From positions 310,001 through 374,000 of the forward strand of contig JBAMOY010000001.1 in the NCBI GenBank assembly GCA_037071015.1: a DNA stretch of 64,000 bases, in the 5' to 3' direction. The position numbers and the translations under genes were made by a program. This DNA comes from JBAMOY01 sp037071015. Its GTDB lineage: Bacteria; Bacillota_I; Bacilli_A; RF39; UBA660. A model generated the notes under the pieces. That model was not told the origin of the DNA. It did no database searches and saw only the letters and a program-made list of their open reading frames with translations. Shown piece after piece: positions 1-6,879 of this stretch (positions within the stretch are counted from its first letter, which is position 1; each line of letters starts with the position of its first letter).

Positions 1-1
1 A

Positions 2-799
2 ATTACTTCAAATAAGCCTCAAACTACAAGAAATATTATTCACGGTGTTTACACTGATATTGATGCGCAAATTGTTTTTGTTGATACACCAGGTATTCAT
101 AAACCTAATCATAAATTAGGTAAGTATTTAAATAAACAAGCTTATTATAGTATTGACGACGTCGATGTTATTTTGATGTTGATAGATGCTAGCATGGGTT
201 TGGGTAAAGGCGATAAATTTATTTTAGAACGACTAGAAGATATTAATAAACCGGTTATTTTAGTTATTAATAAAATAGATAAGATAAATCGGTTAGACGT
301 TTTGCCTTTAATTAACGAATATAAGAGATTATATGATTTTGATGAAATTGTACCTTTATCAGCATTAAAAAAGGATAATACGAAAGAGTTAGTTAAAGTT
401 TTAAAAGCTTATTTAAAAGACGAATTTCAATATTATGAAGAAGGTCAGATAACAAACAAACCGATCGAATTTGTTATATCTGAGATTATTCGCGAAAAAG
501 TGTTTGAACTTACAGATGATGAAGTTCCACATTCTATAACATGTTTAGTTGACAGTATTGAGGTGGGAAAAAGTAGTTATACCATTAATGCTTCAATTAT
601 CGTCGATCGTGATGCATTAAAGAAGATTATCATTGGTAAGGGTGGCCTTAAAATAAAAGAAATTGGGATTAGAGCGCGTAATGACATTGAGGCTTATTTA
701 GGCAAAAAGATATATCTAGATTTATATGTAAAGACTGTTAAGAAATGGCGCGATAAAGATAAATATTTGGCGGAATTTGGATATAATGAATTTGAATAA
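2..799 (+). CDS. era: GTPase Era, 5' end outside window
   Basis: Ribosome-assembly GTPase that binds the 3' end of 16S rRNA. The frame is open from base 2, so the P-loop and the start lie upstream of the window; the first methionine inside the window (173) is internal. Visible motifs are the G2/switch I region (PQTTRNIIHGV), G3 DTPG, G4 NKID, a G5-like SALK, and a C-terminal KH domain with GKGGLKIKEIG, which is the RNA-binding GxxG loop. About 265 residues are present of a family length near 300. It is followed by yqzL and recO, the Bacillus order era-yqzL-recO. Identification is firm. Confidence 0.96.
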   Translation: MTSNKPQTTRNIIHGVYTDIDAQIVFVDTPGIHKPNHKLGKYLNKQAYYSIDDVDVILMLIDASMGLGKGDKFILERLEDINKPVILVINKIDKINRLDVLPLINEYKRLYDFDEIVPLSALKKDNTKELVKVLKAYLKDEFQYYEEGQITNKPIEFVISEIIREKVFELTDDEVPHSITCLVDSIEVGKSSYTINASIIVDRDALKKIIIGKGGLKIKEIGIRARNDIEAYLGKKIYLDLYVKTVKKWRDKDKYLAEFGYNEFE

Positions 800-839
800 T
801 TTTTTAAAATATTATCATCATGAAAATAGAGGTGATAAT

Positions 840-932
840 ATGGATAGCGAATTATTATGGGAAATGTTTCGAACAACGGGAAAAATTGAGTATTATATGA
901 AATATAAAAAAGCATTGAAAGAGGGAAAATAG
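840..932 (+). CDS. yqzL: YqzL family small protein
   Basis: A 30-residue protein (MDSELLWEMFRTTGKIEYYM...) preceded by a good ribosome binding site (agaggtgat) seven bases upstream. The WxxFxxTGxIexYxxYK pattern matches the YqzL family, which in Bacillus subtilis also lies between era and recO; the function is unknown. The stop overlaps the GTG start of the next gene by one base (tagtg), which suggests translational coupling. Assignment rests on the short motif and the conserved position. Confidence 0.75.
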   Translation: MDSELLWEMFRTTGKIEYYMKYKKALKEGK

Positions 933-1171
933 TGGATGTAGTAGTAGGAAAAACATATAGGCATTTTAAGGGTAACTATTATAAAGTTATCTGTATTGCC
1001 AATGATTCAGAAACACCTGTAGGTGAAGAGCCTAGACAGTTAGTAGTATATGAGGCCCTTTATGGCAATCATAAAATATGGGTACGAGATTATGACATGT
1101 TTTGTTCAAAAGTAGATAAAGAAAGTCATCCTGATGTTTTGCAAGAATATCGTTTTGAAAAAATAGATTAG
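932..1171 (+). CDS. DUF1653 domain protein
   Basis: A 79-residue soluble protein that begins at a GTG overlapping the yqzL stop. The pattern VGKTYRHFKGNYYKVI, then ETxE-like residues, LVVYEALYG and WVRDYDMF, is that of DUF1653, a small beta-rich single-domain family of unknown function. It sits in the era-recO operon, ten bases before recO. The family is recognised from its N-terminal block; no catalytic role can be inferred. Confidence 0.8.
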   Translation: MDVVVGKTYRHFKGNYYKVICIANDSETPVGEEPRQLVVYEALYGNHKIWVRDYDMFCSKVDKESHPDVLQEYRFEKID

Positions 1172-1181
1172 TGGTGGTACT

Positions 1182-1916
1182 ATGATTTCACAAGTAGAAG
1201 GTATTATTTTAAATACTAGAGACTACGGGGAGAGTAGTAGAATTCTCAGTGTTTTAACTAAAGAGTACGGTTTAATTGGCGTTATGGCTAAAGGCTGTAA
1301 AAGATTAAAAAGTGATATTAAAGTTGTTAGTGAAAAATTAAGTTATGCTAAATTAAATATCTATTATAAAGAAGATAAATTATCTACTTTGGCTAGTGCT
1401 GATATCATTAATAATTTTTCCAATATAAAAAAAGATATTACTAAAATCAGCTTTGCTAGTTTTTTATTAGAATTAACTGAACAAGTGGTCAAACAAAATA
1501 ATTCTAAAGATATATATTCATTATTAATTAATGCTTTAATAAAAATAAATGATGGCTTTGATGCTTTAGTAATAACTAACATTATCGAACTAAAATATTT
1601 AGATTATTTAGGTGTGATGCCGATTATCGATAGCTGTAGTATCTGTGGCAATCAAACATCAATCGCGACGCTTTCCAGTGCTAAAGGTGGGTACGTTTGT
1701 AACAATTGTTTAACTAACGAAAGGTTAGTTAGTGATAAAACAATTAAATTGATTCGTTTATTTTATTATGTTGATATTGCTAAGATATCAAAATTAGAAG
1801 TTAGCAATTTAGAAAAGAAAGAAATTAATGAGTTTTTAGATGAGTATTATGAAAGTTATACAGGACTTTATTTAAAAAGCAAAAGTTTTTTGAAGAATTT
1901 AAATAAAATAATTTAG
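1182..1916 (+). CDS. recO: DNA repair protein RecO
   Basis: Recombination mediator that works with RecR (and RecF) to load RecA on gapped DNA. The N-terminal OB fold is visible (VEGIILNTRDYGESSRILSVLTKEYGLI, about residues 5-32), followed by a helical domain and a zinc site made of CSIC (about residue 147) and CNNC (about residue 168). At 244 residues it is of normal length. It follows era, yqzL and the DUF1653 gene with short gaps, so the four genes are probably one operon. No terminator hairpin is obvious between it and the next promoter, which begins six bases after the stop. Confidence 0.95.
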   Translation: MISQVEGIILNTRDYGESSRILSVLTKEYGLIGVMAKGCKRLKSDIKVVSEKLSYAKLNIYYKEDKLSTLASADIINNFSNIKKDITKISFASFLLELTEQVVKQNNSKDIYSLLINALIKINDGFDALVITNIIELKYLDYLGVMPIIDSCSICGNQTSIATLSSAKGGYVCNNCLTNERLVSDKTIKLIRLFYYVDIAKISKLEVSNLEKKEINEFLDEYYESYTGLYLKSKSFLKNLNKII

Positions 1917-1921
1917 TCTTG

Positions 1922-1950
1922 TTGACTAAATTATTTGAATATAATACAAT
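1922..1950 (+). promoter_or_regulatory. Promoter of the glycine T-box operon
   Basis: The -35 box TTGACT (1922-1927) and the -10 box TACAAT (1945-1950) are separated by 17 bases. Initiation near 1956 would start the transcript at the first strand of the leader's stem I. Confidence 0.7.
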
Positions 1951-1952
1951 AG

Positions 1953-2080
1953 TAATGTATTGATAAATGTGATGAGAGGCTTGGAAACCTGGAGCAATAT
2001 ATTTAAAAGTGATTCTTTTAGAATAAGTAAGGTGGAACCGCGGTCATTCGTCCTTACATAATCTAGAAGTTTTTTTATAT
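1953..2080 (+). ncRNA. T-box leader, glycine type, short stem I
   Basis: The T-box sequence AAGGTGGAACCGCGG lies at 2029-2043 and is closed by GTCCTTAC (2050-2057), forming the antiterminator. The UGGA in its bulge would pair with a tRNA ending in UCCA, as glycine tRNA does, and a GGC glycine codon occurs in the stem I interior at 1978-1980. Stem I is closed by 1954-1962 with 1995-2003. Stem III is TAAAAG/CTTTTA (about 2003-2020). Stem I spans only about 50 bases and seems to lack the usual apical elements. A T-run follows at 2070-2076, but no convincing terminator hairpin was found before it. It would control the unknown gene at 2096 and glyS. Confidence 0.85.
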
Positions 2081-2095
2081 GAGGGTGGTTTTGTA

Positions 2096-2743
2096 ATGAA
2101 AAGAAAAATAAGAAATTTAAATATTAAAAATTATTATCGCATATTTAATAGGTATGCTGATGAATCTGAAAGGGAAAATTACCATGGTGTTAAAAATGCT
2201 AATGAGGCAGATGAAATTATTAAACAGTTTTTAGGTGAAAATAATATAGATTCTATAGTTCACATGAAACTGTTTACTGATAAGCCATGTAAAGAAGATG
2301 TTATAACCTTGATTGGAACAAAGCAAATTATGCAAATTAGTGATTCTTTGTATATGGTATACCTAGATGAAATAAACAATAAACTATGTGAAGATATGAA
2401 CTATGAGAGGAATAAAGTTTCTATTTGTGAAGATACAGAATTTATCTTAAATTTATGTAGTAGTGGTTTTATTTACAATGAGAGTGATAAGACTAAAATA
2501 GATAAAGTTTATATTTATTTGGCAGATCGATTTGGTCGTCAGTTTATTAGTGATTTATTTAAAGATGTTTTTGAAAATTCAGATGACATAATCAAAGCTT
2601 ATTACCGTGATAATAGGAATTTAAAACTTGTTTGTGGCGATAGAGTTTTATTAATTAATCAAAAAATGTATACCCATATATCATACGATATATTACAACA
2701 TAATAAACGGGTTCAAAAGAACAAAATATTAATCAAAAAGTAA
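2096..2743 (+). CDS. Hypothetical protein in the glyS operon
   Basis: A 215-residue soluble protein I do not recognise. It is rich in Lys, Asn and Asp, has no signal peptide or membrane segment, and ends in a basic tail (HNKRVQKNKILIKK). The ATG is preceded by gagggtgg. It lies between the T-box leader and glyS with only 18 bases before glyS, so it should be induced along with glycyl-tRNA synthetase when charged tRNA-Gly runs low. The position suggests a link with translation, but no motif supports a specific role. Confidence 0.7.
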   Translation: MKRKIRNLNIKNYYRIFNRYADESERENYHGVKNANEADEIIKQFLGENNIDSIVHMKLFTDKPCKEDVITLIGTKQIMQISDSLYMVYLDEINNKLCEDMNYERNKVSICEDTEFILNLCSSGFIYNESDKTKIDKVYIYLADRFGRQFISDLFKDVFENSDDIIKAYYRDNRNLKLVCGDRVLLINQKMYTHISYDILQHNKRVQKNKILIKK

Positions 2744-2761
2744 TGGGAGTGACTTTATATT

Positions 2762-4135
2762 ATGAATAATTTAAATATGGAAAAATTAGTTAACCTATGT
2801 AAACAATATGGTTTTATTTATCAAGGTAGTGAAATATATGGTGGTTTAGCAAATTCTTGGGATTATGGACCGTTAGGTGCTTTACTTAAAAGTAATGTTA
2901 AAGAAGCCTGGTTAAAAAAATTTATTCAAGAGGATCCTAATAATGTTGGGTTAGATAGTGGTATTTTAATGAACCCTAAAACATGGGAAGCAAGTGGCCA
3001 TTTAAAAACGTTCTCTGATCCTTTAATTGATTGTAAAGATTGTAAGACACGTCATCGCGCTGACAAATTAATTGAAGATTATGGCTATGCTGATGCTGGT
3101 AGTTTAACCCAGGATCAAATGATTGCCTTTATTCGGGAAAATCATATAAAGTGTCCGAAATGTGGTAAAGAGAATTTCACTGATATTCGTCAGTTTAATT
3201 TAATGTTTAAAACTTTTCAAGGCGTTACTGAAGATGCCAAGGCCACTATTTATTTAAGACCAGAGACAGCTCAAGGAATTTTTGTTAACTTTTTAAATGT
3301 TCAAAGAAGTATGCGTTTAAAAGTGCCTTTTGGTATTGGCCAAGTCGGCAAGAGTTTTCGTAATGAAATCACTCCTGGTAATTTTATTTTCCGTGTTCGT
3401 GAATTTGAACAAATGGAATTGGAATTTTTCTGTAAACCTGGAACAGAATTAGAATGGCATAAGTATTATAAAAATTATTGCTATAATTATTTATTATCTC
3501 TAGGAATAAAAGCAGAAAATTTACGTCTTCGTGATCACGCTAAAGAAGAGTTAAGTTTTTATAGTAATGCCACAACCGATATCGAATATAAATTTCCTTT
3601 TGGATGGGGTGAACTTTGGGGAATCGCATCTAGAACAGATTACGATTTAACACAGCACCAAAATGTGTCAGGGCAGTCTATGACATATTTAGACCCAGAG
3701 ACTAATGAAAAATATATACCATATGTAATAGAACCGTCAGTAGGTGTTGAAAGAACCATTTTAACTGTTCTTTGCGATGCTTATGAAGAGGAAACTTTAG
3801 AAGATGGAACTACGAGAGAGATTATGCATTTCCATCCTTTTATTGCCCCTTATAAGGTTGCTGTTTTCCCACTAGTAAAAAAACATCATAGTGATAAAGC
3901 TAAAGATGTATATCGTGAATTAAGTAAATATTTTTCGACCACATATGACGAAAGTGGTAATATAGGTAAAAGATATCGCCGGCAAGACATTATTGGAACA
4001 CCTTTTTGTATAACTATTGATGAGGAGACGATCAACAATAATACTGTTACTATACGTGATCGTGATACTATGAAACAAGTAACAATCAAGTTAGATGAAG
4101 TTGCTGATTATATTAAGACTAGGATTGAATTCTAA
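2762..4135 (+). CDS. glyQS: Glycyl-tRNA synthetase, single-chain alpha2 type
   Basis: Charges tRNA-Gly. It is a 457-residue class II enzyme of the homodimeric type, not the two-subunit GlyQ/GlyS form. It shows GLANSWDYGPLG near the N-terminus, a CxxC pair (CKDC near residue 89, CPKCGKENF near residue 133), class II motif 2 (FRNEITPGNFIFRVREFEQME) and motif 3 (EPSVGVERT). The C-terminal anticodon-binding domain begins near KVAVFPLVKK. Expression should be controlled by the glycine T-box upstream. The start has gggagtgac upstream and agrees with the family's N-terminus. Confidence 0.97.
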   Translation: MNNLNMEKLVNLCKQYGFIYQGSEIYGGLANSWDYGPLGALLKSNVKEAWLKKFIQEDPNNVGLDSGILMNPKTWEASGHLKTFSDPLIDCKDCKTRHRADKLIEDYGYADAGSLTQDQMIAFIRENHIKCPKCGKENFTDIRQFNLMFKTFQGVTEDAKATIYLRPETAQGIFVNFLNVQRSMRLKVPFGIGQVGKSFRNEITPGNFIFRVREFEQMELEFFCKPGTELEWHKYYKNYCYNYLLSLGIKAENLRLRDHAKEELSFYSNATTDIEYKFPFGWGELWGIASRTDYDLTQHQNVSGQSMTYLDPETNEKYIPYVIEPSVGVERTILTVLCDAYEEETLEDGTTREIMHFHPFIAPYKVAVFPLVKKHHSDKAKDVYRELSKYFSTTYDESGNIGKRYRRQDIIGTPFCITIDEETINNNTVTIRDRDTMKQVTIKLDEVADYIKTRIEF

Positions 4136-4157
4136 GGAAGCATAAAGCTTTCTTTTT
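4134..4157 (+). terminator. Terminator after glyS
   Basis: Hairpin GGAAGC (4136-4141) with GCTTTC (4147-4152), one G-U pair, followed by TTTTTC. It lies between the glyS stop and the pilin promoter. A close relative with the same loop follows the third pilin gene at 10101. Confidence 0.65.
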
Positions 4158-4170
4158 CGTTTACAATAAT

Positions 4171-4224
4171 AATATTAACAATCGATTGTTAATATTGACA
4201 TATAGTAGTAAAAATCGATATAAT
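4171..4224 (+). promoter_or_regulatory. Pilin promoter with perfect 26-bp palindrome
   Basis: A perfect 26-bp palindrome (4171-4196; half-site AATATTAACAATC) ends inside the -35 box TTGACA (4195-4200); the -10 TATAAT is at 4219-4224 after an 18-base spacer. A bound dimer would cover the -35 region, so this looks like a repressor operator, or an activator site reaching the -35. Related copies with the same offset precede the other three large pilin genes, which makes a shared regulon likely. Confidence 0.75.
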
Positions 4225-4251
4225 TTGATCAGTATAGAAAGAAGGAAGTAT

Positions 4252-5772
4252 ATGAAAAAGAAAAGTGGATTTACCTTGATAGAACTATTAGCAGTAATCG
4301 TAATACTGGCTATAATCGCCTTAATAGCGACCCCAATGGTTTTAAAATATATCCAAAATGCTAAAGAACAATCAGGAGAGCAGAGTATAAAAGCTATGGT
4401 GAAAGCTGCTGAAACATATCGTATGGCTAATTATGATAGTACAGATTTTCCCATGACAATCTATTTTCCAGATTCAGATAATACGTTAAATTTAAAAAAT
4501 ATTGATCGAGCTAATGGCTATTTAAATATTAATGATAAAGGAGATAGTGAACTATTAATTACGATAGATAATATTACATACGCTAAGAATTATGGAGACG
4601 ATAAAATATATAATTTAAATAAAGATAATTATATATATGATGGTAGTTCAGAAGAATGGATTGTGTCTAAAAATAATCCCGAAAAATTAATTACTTGGAA
4701 CCCCATAAAGTATGGTATAGAAAGTTTCATTTTCGAATATGTTAATATTAATTTGGTGTTTTATACTGTAAATAAAACCAATTTTCCAAATAATTTTGTA
4801 CAAAAAATAGAAAAGAAAGAAACTTTAGAAGCGACTGTTAAAGAATTTGAGACAGAATATAAAAAATACATGCGTTATGTTCCAAAAATACTTAAAGATG
4901 AGGTTTTACTTTTAGCAGATATGATGGAAGATAAATTTGGTTCCACTGTCAATGACAATAGTTTGATTTCCGATGATGAAATTAGTGATTATTTGGTAGA
5001 AAATCAATCTAAAATTCCTTTACAATATCATTTGTTATTCACTGGCAGTGATATAGACTTTCGTATAGCTAATAAAGGCATTGATATTACAACTATTATT
5101 CCAGGAAAGGTAAATGGTAATAAGATTACGACAATTGCTAGGGATACAGTAGGTGAAGATTGTGAAGATACAACAGAATGTATAACCTTATATGATAAGG
5201 GAAATAATTATTATTATAACTTAATTATTTCCGAAGGAATTGAAGAAATTGGTACAGGTTATTTTAAAGCAGGACAAGTTTATAGCTTGAAGCTTCCGAG
5301 TACACTTAAAGAAATTGGTAATACTGCGTTTAATACTAATCATATTGTTAATTTGACTTTACCAAAAGGGTTAACGAGAATTGATAATGGAGCTTTTAAT
5401 ACAAATGAAATTTCGGGTAAGTTAGTTATTCCGGATACAGTAACATCATTAGGTATTTCAGCATTTAGATCAAATAAAATTTCTGAAGTAGTTATTTCTA
5501 AAGGCTTGTCTATCATACCAGCACAAGTATTTGCTTATAATCAAATAAATGGAAAATTGGTTATACCCGATAATATAACTACAATTAATGCTGGTGCATT
5601 TTCTAATAATAAAATTACTGAAGTAGTTATACCGGCATCAGTAACTACAATTGCGACTAATGCTTTTGGTGCTAATCAAATAAAAAAAGTAACTATCGAA
5701 GGAGATAAAACAAGATTCAATGATATTTGGACAAAAATTGGTTTTCCGGCTGAATTGATGCCAAATGATTAA
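4252..5772 (+). CDS. Type IV pilin-like protein with BspA leucine-rich repeats
   Basis: A 506-residue protein with a class III prepilin signal: MKKKSG then FTLIELLAVIVILAIIALIA, i.e. cleavage after Gly6 before Phe, Glu at mature position 5, then a hydrophobic helix. The middle (about residues 150-300) is unrecognised. The C-terminal ~150 residues are BspA-type (LRR_5) repeats, each of the form KLVIPDxVTSLGxxAFxxNxI, seven or so copies. BspA repeats often mediate surface adhesion, so this may be a surface-displayed adhesin anchored in or carried by a pilus. The start is ATG 4252, with gaaggaag upstream, rather than an earlier in-frame ATG. Its first ~150 codons are almost identical to those of the gene at 10238. 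Confidence 0.85.
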   Translation: MKKKSGFTLIELLAVIVILAIIALIATPMVLKYIQNAKEQSGEQSIKAMVKAAETYRMANYDSTDFPMTIYFPDSDNTLNLKNIDRANGYLNINDKGDSELLITIDNITYAKNYGDDKIYNLNKDNYIYDGSSEEWIVSKNNPEKLITWNPIKYGIESFIFEYVNINLVFYTVNKTNFPNNFVQKIEKKETLEATVKEFETEYKKYMRYVPKILKDEVLLLADMMEDKFGSTVNDNSLISDDEISDYLVENQSKIPLQYHLLFTGSDIDFRIANKGIDITTIIPGKVNGNKITTIARDTVGEDCEDTTECITLYDKGNNYYYNLIISEGIEEIGTGYFKAGQVYSLKLPSTLKEIGNTAFNTNHIVNLTLPKGLTRIDNGAFNTNEISGKLVIPDTVTSLGISAFRSNKISEVVISKGLSIIPAQVFAYNQINGKLVIPDNITTINAGAFSNNKITEVVIPASVTTIATNAFGANQIKKVTIEGDKTRFNDIWTKIGFPAELMPND

Positions 5773-5795
5773 AGGAGGATAAAGCTCCTTTTTTT
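5771..5795 (+). terminator. Terminator after the first pilin gene
   Basis: AAAGGAG (5771-5777) pairs perfectly with CTCCTTT (5785-5791), followed by a T-run. The first arm overlaps the stop codon. Confidence 0.75.
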
Positions 5796-5807
5796 GTTTA
5801 CAATAAT

Positions 5808-5861
5808 AATATTAACAAGTTATTATTAATATTGACATATGGTAGTAAAAATCGATATAAT
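5808..5861 (+). promoter_or_regulatory. Pilin promoter, second copy of the operator
   Basis: Imperfect palindrome at 5808-5833 (outer half-sites AATATTAA and TTAATATT conserved, centre diverged), -35 TTGACA at 5832-5837, 18-base spacer, -10 TATAAT at 5856-5861. The geometry is identical to the copy at 4171. Confidence 0.75.
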
Positions 5862-5888
5862 TTGTTTAGTATAGAAAGTAGGAAGTAT

Positions 5889-6743
5889 ATGAAAAAGAAA
5901 AGTGGATTTACCTTGATAGAACTGTTGGCTGTAATAGTAATACTAGCCATAATCGCCTTAATAGCGACCCCAATGGTCTTAAAGTATATTGAAAGTTCTA
6001 AAAAAGGATCATTTGAAAGTAGTGTTGATACAATTGAACGCGCTGTTGATTTAAAAATTGTCGATATGGAGAAATCTAATCAATTGAAGTATCCAGTTGA
6101 AATAGATGTTCAAGATTTAGATATTAAAAATAAAAAAGGTTTAATTGGAACAGTAACAGTTAGTAAAGACGATAAGAATAATAATGTGTATACATATGAT
6201 CTTACGAACGGTGAGTATAACTTAATCGGTACTAAAGACAATAAAGCCTATAAAGTTGATAAGTCAGTCAAATTAAAATTTAAGACTGATAATGGAATTG
6301 TTGATAAAAACAATAATTATGTATATTCATTTTATACAGATACGGTAGATCTTTTGGAAGGGTATGGTTCAATAGAGTTATCTGATTTTATTGATGTTGA
6401 AAATGGTAGTATCGAGTTTATTCAAAATGAATATAGTACATATTCAACCGGAGCTAAAATCATCTTAAAAGATAAAGATGGAAAAGTAGCTCAAAAGTAC
6501 ACCGTAATAATATTTGGTGATATTAATGGTGATGGTTGGACTGATGGTTCAGATCTGTCAGATTTGGATTGGTATTTATACTATGGGAACCGTGATTACT
6601 TTTTAAAAAGTTATGCTTTGTTTGCTGCTGATGTTAATCGAGATGGTCAAATAACGAAAGATGATTATCAGATTATAGAGGATACCTCGGTATATATTTG
6701 TTTGTACAATAATATAACTTATGAATGCCTACCATTCGAATAA
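5889..6743 (+). CDS. Type IV pilin-like protein with dockerin-like C-terminus
   Basis: A 284-residue protein with prepilin signal MKKKSG-FTLIELLAVIVIL and mature helix, a middle domain (about residues 35-200), and a C-terminal pair of calcium-binding loops typical of type I dockerin: GDINGDGWTDGSDLSDLDWYL and, about 30 residues on, AADVNRDGQITKDDYQIIED. Dockerins normally bind cohesins, or occur in tandem with X-modules in surface proteins; no cohesin is in the window. The start ATG 5889 has aggaag upstream. It is closely related to the gene at 9210, with the dockerin part more diverged than the rest. Confidence 0.82.
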   Translation: MKKKSGFTLIELLAVIVILAIIALIATPMVLKYIESSKKGSFESSVDTIERAVDLKIVDMEKSNQLKYPVEIDVQDLDIKNKKGLIGTVTVSKDDKNNNVYTYDLTNGEYNLIGTKDNKAYKVDKSVKLKFKTDNGIVDKNNNYVYSFYTDTVDLLEGYGSIELSDFIDVENGSIEFIQNEYSTYSTGAKIILKDKDGKVAQKYTVIIFGDINGDGWTDGSDLSDLDWYLYYGNRDYFLKSYALFAADVNRDGQITKDDYQIIEDTSVYICLYNNITYECLPFE

Positions 6744-6804
6744 TCTTTAATTAACGTGATATATTATGAGAGTTTATAGCATTGAAAATATATTTACTAT
6801 TGCT

Positions 6805-6831
6805 AAAAAGGAAATAACTTTCCTTTTTTTT
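6805..6831 (+). terminator. Terminator before ftsK
   Basis: AAAAGGAAA and TTTCCTTTT flank a short ATAAC loop, followed by a T-run. It separates the second pilin gene from ftsK. Confidence 0.75.
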
Positions 6832-6879
6832 ATATTTTTGTTATAATGAATTTATGATAATACTGGAGGCGTAGTATAG

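Noticed and set aside
3886..4089. Open frame opposite glyS, and similar antisense frames elsewhere (e.g. 8058-8276, 25107-25541)
   Set aside because: They lie wholly opposite well-identified genes, lack ribosome binding sites and have low-complexity hydrophobic products.
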